A DNA stretch of 10,499 nucleotides from NCBI GenBank assembly GCA_023228945.1, contig JALOAI010000054.1:1-10499 (forward strand), given 5' to 3'. A program made the position numbers and the translations under genes. The notes under the pieces are model-generated. The model made no database searches. It was not told the origin of the DNA and saw only the letters and a list, made by a program, of their open reading frames with translations. The stretch comes from Pigmentiphaga sp. (lineage in GTDB: Bacteria; Pseudomonadota; Gammaproteobacteria; Burkholderiales; Burkholderiaceae_B). This document shows, in pieces, positions 1 through 8,500 of the stretch. The stretch's first letter is position 1. Each line of letters opens with the position of its first letter.

Positions 1-127
1 ATCCGAGGTGCGTCTGCCCGACGCCTCCTCGGCTCCCCGGTCACGGTCGTCGGAATCACCGGTCACGATCCCCGGACTGCGCGGTCACGATGCCGGAATC
101 GTCGGTCACGATCAGCCGGAATACCCA
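1..127 (-). mobile_element. Terminal segment of an IS21-type insertion sequence (partial)
   Basis: The segment carries four phased copies of the motif CGGTCACGATC, each followed by a CGGA(A/C)T-like stretch. Multiple subterminal repeats of this kind (GATCGTGACCG read on the minus strand) are characteristic of IS21-family ends, where they act as transposase binding sites. The element appears to end at CCCA (124-127), giving the TG...CA type terminus, and it directly abuts IS5 transposase coding sequence that is cut off in mid-gene. The body of the element (istA/istB) would lie to the left of the window and is not seen. The family call rests on the end architecture only, with no transposase as support. 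The assigned strand is arbitrary. Confidence 0.6.
38..113. repeat. Four phased 11-bp subterminal repeats of the IS21-type end
   Basis: Copies of CGGTCAC(G)(A/G)T(C/G) lie at 38-48, 60-70, 82-92 and 103-113, with start-to-start spacing of 22, 22 and 21 bp, i.e. two helical turns, so all copies would lie on the same face of the DNA. The interspersed CGGAAT-like blocks repeat with the same period. The leftmost copy reads CACGGTC instead of CACGATC. These are probably transposase binding sites (inferred from IS21-family ends). Confidence 0.7.
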
Positions 128-387
128 TTGTAGTCCAGTTGCTCGATCAATTGCCGTTCGCTGCGCACCGAGAACAGGATCTGCAGCAACAGCGCTCGCA
201 GCAAATACTCAGGTGGGATCGACGGGCGGCCCGTGTGCGAATAACGGACGTCGAACTGCGGGCTCAGGTTCGTCAGAATGCCGTCGACCACCGCTCGTAC
301 CCGGCGCACCGGATGATCCCGCGGCACGCGATCCTCCAGGCTGACGTAGCTGAACATCGAGGTCTGGGGATCGGGTTGGCCGCGCAT
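127..387 (-). pseudogene. IS5-family transposase, N-terminal fragment disrupted by an IS21-type element
   Basis: The fragment starts at an ATG at 387 (MRGQPDPQTSMFSYVSLEDR...) and runs to ...SERQLIEQLDYN at about 127. This is the N-terminal DUF772-type region of IS5-family DDE transposases, with the familiar FSYVSLEDRVP, GRPSIPPE and LLRALLLQILFSVRSER blocks. Family members normally continue DYN-LLFRWFVGL. Here the next codons (GYSG) come from the abutting IS21-type end, so the catalytic DDE domain is missing and the product cannot be an active transposase. An in-frame extension upstream to 432 exists but lies outside the family-conserved start. The gene points away from the CRISPR array. The rest of the IS5 element presumably lies left of the window, beyond the IS21-type element. 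Confidence 0.85.
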
Positions 388-604
388 GAGATCGGAAAAA
401 GTAGAAGACAGGAAAGACCGGTATTTTACCAAAAACCCTATCTAAATCATAGAGTTGGAGTTTATCGCCAGCCTGTTAAGTATTTGAATAAAAAGGACTT
501 TTCTGAGGTTCTCAGAGTTTTCTTGGCGAATTTTGGATAGCCGTGTGGGGGTTCGCAAACCCATTAGCTTTTCCCTCGGGAAAACAAGGGTTTATAAAGA
601 CTAG
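388..604 (+). promoter_or_regulatory. AT-rich CRISPR leader (with the IS5 outer end at its left)
   Basis: This ~217-bp stretch is clearly richer in A and T than the surrounding DNA and holds no convincing gene. It sits at the 5' side of the first repeat, in the orientation (repeat ending GAAAC next to the spacer) expected of a type I-C leader, so it should hold the array promoter and the spacer-integration signals. A TATAAAG hexamer-like element lies at 592-598, just before repeat 1, but I see no good -35 partner. Small palindromes occur at 502-516 (TCTGAG/CTCAGA around GTT) and 557-593. An IHF-like sequence, AATCATAGAGTTG, lies at 445-457 with one mismatch to WATCAANNNNTTR, but it is far from the first repeat. 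The left portion, to somewhere near 430, probably belongs to the end of the IS5 element. Its exact boundary is unclear. Confidence 0.7.
557..593. repeat. Nested inverted repeats in the leader next to the first CRISPR repeat
   Basis: The inner pair is TTTTCCC (569-575) and GGGAAAA (578-584), separated by only TC. The outer pair is AAACCC (557-562) and GGGTTT (588-593). The structure ends 11 bp before repeat 1. It lacks the run of T that a rho-independent terminator would have, so a protein-binding or integration-complex site in the leader is more likely (inference). Confidence 0.6.
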
Positions 605-2223
605 GTCGCACCTTTACGGGTGCGTGGATTGAAACCAGCAACCTGACCAAACTCCGGCAGTCCAGCGCAGGGTTGCACCTTTACGGGTGCGTGGATTGAA
701 ACGATGAGCAGCTGGCCCGATATGAGGCCGAGGAAGAGGTCGCACCTTTACGGGTGCGTGGATTGAAACGCGATATCGCTGAATATCTCGACCGGAAACG
801 CGAGGTCGCACCTTTACGGGTGCGTGGATTGAAACGGGTATCTGCATGCATCACCCCGGATCGACGTCGTCGCACCTTTACGGGTGCGTGGATTGAAACT
901 CTTACGGCGGGGACAAGATTGCCCCAGACCTGGTCGCACCTTTACGGGTGCGTGGATTGAAACGTCGCGCAGATTGCCGACGAGCCAGGCGTCCGTCGCA
1001 CCTTTACGGGTGCGTGGATTGAAACCAGCCCTGTTGCCGTCCTCGACGATGAACCAGGTCGCACCTTTACGGGTGCGTGGATTGAAACTCGATGTCGCGC
1101 TTGACGTGGTCGTGACGCTTCCCGTCGCACCTTTACGGGTGCGTGGATTGAAACGGTCTTCGGCGCCGAGCCCTGGTCGAGCCAGGCAGTCGCACCTTTA
1201 CGGGTGCGTGGATTGAAACACAAAAAGGCCCTCATCATGGGGATGGTCCGGGTGTCGCACCTTTACGGGTGCGTGGATTGAAACGAGCCACCACCCCACA
1301 CATCGTTGATCCCACCGGGTCGCACCTTTACGGGTGCGTGGATTGAAACGCGAGGCTGTGCCAGGAAATCGAGGCCGAAGCGTTGTCGCACCTTTACGGG
1401 TGCGTGGATTGAAACTTGAAGAGTGGCCATGGCTACCGATACTTCTCGAGTCGCACCTTTACGGGTGCGTGGATTGAAACTCGATCCCCTGCACGATGGT
1501 GCGGCCGGTGGCCTGGTCGCACCTTTACGGGTGCGTGGATTGAAACTTCTCCTCGAGCTTGCCCATGGCGGTATCCAAGGTCGCACCTTTACGGGTGCGT
1601 GGATTGAAACCCGGTCAGGATCGCCGTCGAGAACGCATTGACCACGTCGCACCTTTACGGGTGCGTGGATTGAAACTTTCGGCCGACAAGCAACAAGATG
1701 ACGCCAGCCGTCGCACCTTTACGGGTGCGTGGATTGAAACTGCGTGCCGTACCGCCAGACGGGCCGCATCCGCTGTCGCACCTTTACGGGTGCGTGGATT
1801 GAAACAGGATGACAGGGTCAACGGATGCGGGTAGACCCCGGTCGCACCTTTACGGGTGCGTGGATTGAAACCAGATGGGCGTCGAGGGCCTGCTGGGGTT
1901 CCGCAAGTCGCACCTTTACGGGTGCGTGGATTGAAACGAGAGAAAGCCATCGACCGGCAGCTTTCCCACAGTCGCACCTTTACGGGTGCGTGGATTGAAA
2001 CAACGGCAGAGCCCAGCCAGCATCAAACTGTCGCTCGTCGCACCTTTACGGGTGCGTGGATTGAAACGAGCTAAGGACACTGTGTCGGCGACCGATTTTG
2101 TCGTCGCACCTTTACGGGTGCGTGGATTGAAACTTCACGAACTACTACAGCGAGGCGGAGCGCGCGGCGTCGCACCTTTACGGGTGCGTGGATTGAAACT
2201 TCTTGCTGGCAAACGCGGCATGT
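605..2223 (+). CRISPR. Type I-C CRISPR array, 25 repeats, distal end truncated
   Basis: Twenty-five 31-bp repeats start at 605, 672, 739, 805, 869, 933, 995, 1058, 1124, 1189, 1254, 1319, 1385, 1450, 1516, 1580, 1646, 1710, 1775, 1841, 1907, 1971, 2037, 2103 and 2169. The repeat is GT, then stem CGCACC, loop TTTACG, stem GGTGCG, then the tail TGGATTGAAAC. This matches type I-C repeats, where Cas5c(d) cuts at the stem base and leaves an 11-nt 5' handle, here the tail. All copies are identical except repeat 2 (672-702), which reads GTTGCACC; in RNA the changed base still pairs as U-G. The 24 full spacers are 31-36 bp, and I noticed no duplicates among them. A 25th spacer (2200-2223) is cut after 24 bp by the IS3 element. 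The AT-rich leader on the left sets transcription to the right. No cas genes are in the window. Confidence 0.98.
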
Positions 2224-2249
2224 TGAATCACACCGGGAATCGAGGAGGC
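2224..2249 (+). repeat. Terminal inverted repeat of the IS3 element (orfB side)
   Basis: It starts TGAATCACACCGGG and ends GGAGGC. It pairs with the opposite end at 19 of 26 positions and lies just beyond the orfB stop codon. Confidence 0.8.
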
Positions 2250-2256
2250 CGTTTGG

Positions 2257-3201
2257 TTAAAGTACAGCGTTAATCGGCACCGGGTCCGGGTGGGTACGGT
2301 GATAGAGTTCTTCAGCCTGTGCAGGAGGAATATAGCCGATGGACCCGAGCAGGCGCTGATGGTTGTACCAGGCGACCCATTCCAACGTTGCCAACTCCAC
2401 AGCAGCCCTGGTTTTCCAGGGCGCTCGGCGATGAATCAGTTCGGCCTTGTACAGCCCGTTAATGGTTTCAGCCAGGGCATTGTCGTCACTGTCGCCCCGG
2501 CTGCCGACAGAAGGTTCGATGCCGGCCTCGGCCAGGCGTTCGGTATAGCGGATGGACACGTCTTGCGATCCTCGATCGGAATGGTGAGTCAGGATGTCGG
2601 TGGGACGCCGGTCATACAGGGCCTGTTCCAGGGCATCCAACACGAAGTCTGTACTCATGGTGTTGCTCACGCGCCAGCCGACGATGCGGCGGGCAAATAC
2701 GTCGATGACGAAGGCCACATACAGCCAGCCTTGCCAGGTCGACACGCAGGTGAAGTCCGACACCCATAACTGATTGGGCCTGTCAGCGTGGAAGTGGCGA
2801 TTGACGCGATCCAGCGGGCAGGTCTGCGAACCGTCGGCAATCGTGGTGCGCACCCGCTTGCCCCGACGCACCCCCTGCAATCCCAGGCGACGCATCAGAC
2901 GTTCGACCGTGCAGCGGGCCACGGCAATGCCTTCACGCTGCAGTTGATGCCAGACCTTGCGTACGCCGTAGACCTGCATGTTGGCTTGCCAGACACGCCG
3001 AATCTCTGCCATCAAACCCTCGTCGCACTGGCTACGCGCACTGCGCAGTTCTGGACGTCGTTGGCGGGCGGCATGACGCCGATACGCCGATGGGGCAACC
3101 TGCAACACCTTGCAGATCGGCTCGACCCCGTAGACGTCCCGGTGCCGGTCGATATAGACATTTACTTCTTCAGTTCGCGGTCGAGCGCCGCCTGGGCGAA
3201 A
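2257..3201 (-). CDS. IS3-family transposase OrfB (DDE integrase), expressed by -1 frameshift
   Basis: OrfB is the catalytic part of the IS3 transposase, which cuts and joins the IS ends. The conventional open part starts at a GTG at 3108 (VLQVAPSAY), but homology in the same frame continues upstream (VYIDRHRDVYGVEPICK), and the frame is open back to the slippery site at 3198-3204. The protein is therefore most likely made as an OrfAB fusion. Domains in order are an HTH_21 region (QVYGVRKVWHQLQREG), then the rve integrase core with catalytic Asp in WVSDFT, Asp in HHSDRGSQ and Glu in ALAETING. The last two are separated by 35 residues (DD35E). The Tyr positions usually seen in SDRGSQY and GDSYDNA are both Asp here. 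The C-terminus, WYNHQRLLGSIGYIPPAQAE, is typical and complete. Confidence 0.9.
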   Translation of the reverse strand, partial: FRPGGARPRTEEVNVYIDRHRDVYGVEPICKVLQVAPSAYRRHAARQRRPELRSARSQCDEGLMAEIRRVWQANMQVYGVRKVWHQLQREGIAVARCTVERLMRRLGLQGVRRGKRVRTTIADGSQTCPLDRVNRHFHADRPNQLWVSDFTCVSTWQGWLYVAFVIDVFARRIVGWRVSNTMSTDFVLDALEQALYDRRPTDILTHHSDRGSQDVSIRYTERLAEAGIEPSVGSRGDSDDNALAETINGLYKAELIHRRAPWKTRAAVELATLEWVAWYNHQRLLGSIGYIPPAQAEELYHRTHPDPVPINAVL

Positions 3202-3485
3202 AAAGCACTGGCCGACTTCAGAATCTCGTTGGCCCGGCGCAGTTCCTTGACTTCGCGTTCCAGGGCCTTCATGCGCTCGCGTTCGCTGGTGGTCATGCCA
3301 TCACGCATGCCGCTGTCGATCTCGCTGCGCTTGACCCAGTCCAGCAGCGTGGCCGGTACGCAACCGATCTTCGGCGCAATGGACTCGACGGCCGCCCACA
3401 GCGACGGATACTCGCCACGATGCTCCTGCACCAGGCGTATGGCGCGTTCGCGCACTTCAGGGGAAAACTTGCTTTGCTTGCTCAT
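3162..3485 (-). CDS. IS3-family transposase OrfA (DNA-binding subunit)
   Basis: This is a 107-residue protein beginning MSKQSKFSPEVRERAIRLV. Residues ~8-52 form the helix-turn-helix typical of IS3 OrfA (InsE-like, HTH_Tnp_1), ending GCVPATLLDWVKR. Residues ~68-90 (MKALEREVKELRRANEILK) form the leucine-zipper-like coiled coil used for multimerisation. It binds the IS ends and, when translated alone, usually acts as a regulator. A GGAG Shine-Dalgarno lies 5 nt before the ATG, supporting the start at 3485. The ending FFAQAALDRELKK is typical. A -1 frameshift heptamer near the 3' end would fuse it to OrfB. It appears intact. Confidence 0.93.
   Translation of the reverse strand: MSKQSKFSPEVRERAIRLVQEHRGEYPSLWAAVESIAPKIGCVPATLLDWVKRSEIDSGMRDGMTTSERERMKALEREVKELRRANEILKSASAFFAQAALDRELKK
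3198..3204 (-). other. Programmed -1 ribosomal frameshift heptamer T_TTT_TTC
   Basis: In the orfA frame the codons are gcT TTT TTC (Ala-Phe-Phe), a perfect X_XXY_YYZ heptamer. After a -1 slip the reading continues RPGGARPRTEEV... into the OrfB frame without a stop until 2257. IS3-family elements make their active OrfAB transposase this way. I did not identify a clear downstream stimulatory structure. Confidence 0.7.
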
Positions 3486-3512
3486 AGGGGCTCCATTTTC
3501 TCAAAGATGGGA

Positions 3513-3538
3513 GCCTCCGCAAAACCCGGGGCAATTCA
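3513..3538 (-). repeat. Terminal inverted repeat of the IS3 element (orfA side)
   Basis: On the minus strand it starts TGAATTGCCCCGGG and ends GGAGGC. It lies about 27 bp upstream of the orfA start and probably overlaps the element's own promoter region, as is usual for IS3 elements. Confidence 0.8.
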
Positions 3539-3582
3539 GTGACGGTTCTGAGCATGGCAGCGAGTTTAGTCCGAGCCTCAGG

Positions 3583-5406
<1,824 letters not shown>

Positions 5407-5594
5407 GTGATACGTGCCCGATAACCGCTTGGGAGGACGTCCGCGTCCCACAGGGATAATGGAATCATAGCCGTCATGCATGAAGTTGCCTTGACGCGGG
5501 GCGATCCTTGATATGCTTGAATTTGCTTCGCATCGGCCCAAGCGGCGGGCCGTCGGAACCCGCGCTTGTCCTCTGCCGCTCGCGAGTCACGGCC
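5407..5594. promoter_or_regulatory. Divergent intergenic region between sulP and putA
   Basis: This 188-bp region must hold the promoters of both genes. Towards putA there is a TTGACG (5491-5496) and TATGCT (5512-5517) pair, but the spacer is only 15 bp, so it is a weak candidate. Towards the transporter a TATGAT hexamer lies at 5469-5464 on the minus strand without an evident -35. No operator palindrome stands out. The PutA protein lacks a DNA-binding domain, so any proline control must come from another regulator (inference). Confidence 0.4.
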
Positions 5595-8500
5595 ATGTCT
5601 ACTATTCCTGCTTCGCCCGCGGCGTTATCGCCTCGTCTCGAGGAAGATCGACCGGCGGCCAGCGTCCTGCGCCAGCGGATCACCGCCTCCTATCGTTTGA
5701 ACGAGCCCTTCGCCGTGGCACGATTGATCGATTCGGCTCGCTTGTGCGGCGACCAAGCCGAGCAGGCGGGTGCCCTCGCGCGGCGGCTGGCATCGGAGCT
5801 GCGGCGGAGCCAGGGCGGCGGCCGCATCGGGCTCGTGCAGGAGCTGTTGCGTGAATATTCGCTGTCGTCCCAAGAGGGCGTGGCCCTGATGTGTCTGGCT
5901 GAAGCCTTGTTGCGTATCCCGGACGCCGACACGCGCGACGCGCTCATCCGCGACAAGGTTGCCAAGGGTAACTGGCGCGAGCACGTGGGCCGCAGTTCGT
6001 CGCCGTTCGTCAACGCCGCCACCTGGGGTCTGGTCCTGACCGGCAGGCTGGCGGCCATGCACAGCGAAGAGACCCTGTCGGCGCAGCTCGCCCAGCTCAT
6101 TGCCAGAGGTGGCGAGCCCCTGATCCGCAAAGGGGTGGACATGGCGATGCGCTTGCTGGGCGAGCAATTCGTGGCTGGCGAGAACATCGCGTCCGCAATC
6201 CGGCAGGGCGCATCGCGCGAGGCCCAGGGGTTTCGCTACTCGTACGATATGCTGGGCGAAGCCGCCATGACGGCGGCGGATGCCGAACGCTACCGGCAGG
6301 CCTACGAGCAGGCCATTCATGCCATCGGTAGGGCCGCGGACGGCGGCAGCGTCTACCAAAGGCCAGGCATTTCGATCAAGCTCTCGGCGCTGCACCCCCG
6401 CTATGGCCGCGCGCAGCTCGGACGGGTGATGGGGGAGCTGTACCCCATTCTGTCCGAGCTTGCAAGTTTAGCCCGACATTTCGATGTGGGGATCAATCTC
6501 GACGCCGAGGAAGCGGACCGGCTGGAGCTATCGCTCGATTTGCTGGAGAGGCTCTGCTTCGAGCCCCGGCTGGCGGGCTGGAGCGGGATAGGTTTCGTCG
6601 TCCAGGCCTACCAGAAGCGCTGTCCGGAGGTCATCGATTATCTGGTCGATCTGGCGCGACGCAGCGGCCATCGCCTGATGGTCCGGCTGGTCAAGGGCGC
6701 ATACTGGGATACCGAAATCAAGCGCGCCCAGGTCGAGGGGCAAGAGGATTTTGCCGTTTATACGCGCAAGGCGCATACCGATGTGTCTTACCTGGCCTGC
6801 GCGCGCCGCCTCCTGGCGGCGCCTAACGAGGTATATCCCCAGTTCGCCACCCATAACGCGCATACCTTGGCGGCGGTCCATACACTGGCCGATCCCGAGC
6901 GATACTGGCCGGGGCAGTACGAGTTCCAGTGCCTGCATGGCATGGGCGAACCGCTCTACGAGCATGTGGTGGGCGCGTCGAGCGACGGCAAGCTGGACCG
7001 GCCGTGCCGCATCTACGCGCCGGTCGGCACGCACGAGACGCTGCTGGCCTACCTGGTGCGACGCTTGCTCGAGAACGGCGCCAATACGTCCTTCGTGCAC
7101 CAGATATCCGATCGGGGGATGGCCCTCGAGGTCCTGGTGGAGGATCCGGTGGCCACCTTGGAGCGCCAGGCGGCCGAGGGCCTGGCTCTTGGCAACCCCC
7201 ATCCGGAGATCGTGCATCCCCTGGCGCTCTATGGGGCCGCGCGCGCCAACTCGCAAGGGCTGGATCTGTCGAACGAGCGGGATCTGGCCCGTCTTGGGCA
7301 ACTCAAGCCGCAAGGCCACCGGACGGCGCAGCCTCTGGTGGCGCGGCTCGTCACCGAGGAACCGGCGGGGGCCGATGCCCCGTTATCGGGGACGACGGCT
7401 TGGCGGCCGGTGCGCAATCCGGCCGACCGCCGGGATGTCGTCGGCTACGTCCGCCATGCCGGCGCGCAAGATATAGCAGACGCTCTGGAGGTGGCGACGG
7501 CATTTGCGCCAACCTGGGCCGCCACACCCCCAACCGAGCGGGTGGCGGCATTGATGCGCGCGGCCGACGACTTGCAGCGACGTATGCCGGAGTTGGCGAG
7601 CCTGCTGGTTCGTGAAGCGGGCAAGACCTGGGCCAATGGCATTGCCGAGGTACGCGAAGCCATCGACTTTCTGCGCTTCTATGCGGCCCAGGCGTCACGT
7701 ATGCTCGTTGGGGATTCGGCGGGTCCTGGCGTGCATGGGCCGCTCGGGCCGGTACTGTGCATCAGCCCCTGGAATTTTCCGCTGGCCATTTTTGTCGGCC
7801 AGGTCGCGGCCGCGCTGGCCGCCGGTAATCCGGTGCTGGCCAAGCCCGCCGAGCAGGCTCCCCTGATCGCCACGGAAGCGGTGCGTGTGTTGCATGCTGG
7901 CGGCATTCCCGCCGCCGCGCTGCAACTGCTGCCCGGTGAGGGTGAGACGGTGGGGGCGGCACTGGTGGCGGATGTGCGAGTCCAGGCGGTGCTGTTCACG
8001 GGGTCGATCGACGTGGCCCGCGGGATCCAAAGTGTGCTGGCCGGGCGTCTGGGCCGGGACGGATCGCCAGTGCGCCTGGTGGCGGAGACGGGTGGTGTGA
8101 ATGCCATGATCGTCGACTCCTCCGCACTATTGGAACAAATAGTTGCCGACGTGCTGGCGTCGGCTTTCGATAGTGCGGGGCAGCGTTGTTCGGCTTTGCG
8201 GATCTTATGTGTGCAGGAAGACATCGCGGATCGCTTGCTGACGATGCTGTCGGGCGCCATGGCTGAACTGACCGTCGGCAACCCATGGCGTTTGGCCACC
8301 GATGTGGGGCCGGTGATCGATGAAGACGCGCGCGATCGGCTCGAACGCCATATCTCCGGCATGCGGGCACGGGGATTCTCAGTGCAGCGGCTAGGCCGCC
8401 TGGGCCCGGAGGCCGTGTCGCATGGCGTGTACGTCGCGCCGACCTGGATCGAGCTACAGCGTTTGTCGGATCTGGAACGCGAGGTGTTCGGGCCCGTGCT

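Larger units (their letters stand above)
2224..3538 (-). mobile_element. Complete IS3-family insertion sequence (1315 bp)
   Basis: The element is bounded by imperfect terminal inverted repeats beginning TGAAT: 2224-2249 on the plus strand and 3538-3513 on the minus strand, identical at 19 of 26 positions and sharing the blocks CCGGG and GGAGGC. It contains orfA and orfB in the order and overlap usual for IS3. It lies inside the last CRISPR spacer on the left side. The flanks are ...ATGT and GTGA..., so no 3-4 bp target duplication is visible, only a shared GT. The absence of a duplication, together with the missing CRISPR sequence on the right, points to a deletion or recombination at the IS. 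Confidence 0.9.

Noticed and set aside
445..457. IHF binding site in the leader
   Set aside because: It matches the consensus with one mismatch but lies about 150 bp from the first repeat, and such matches are frequent in AT-rich DNA; mentioned only as a possibility.
139..540. Plus-strand open frame over the IS5 fragment and leader
   Set aside because: It is antisense to the IS5 transposase and continues into AT-rich leader DNA, with no recognisable domain.
569..584. Leader palindrome as a rho-independent terminator
   Set aside because: The stem is AT-rich and no T-run follows; its position before the first repeat suits a leader element better.
605..2199. Array as a type II or V system with a tracrRNA
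   Set aside because: The repeat has the stem-loop and GGATTGAAAC tail of type I-C, and no anti-repeat was noticed in the flanking leader.
614..2273. Many open frames on both strands over the array, with repeated peptides such as VAPLRVRGLK and FNPRTRKGAT
   Set aside because: They are translations of the CRISPR repeat, which lacks stops in several frames; the repeat-spacer structure explains them fully.
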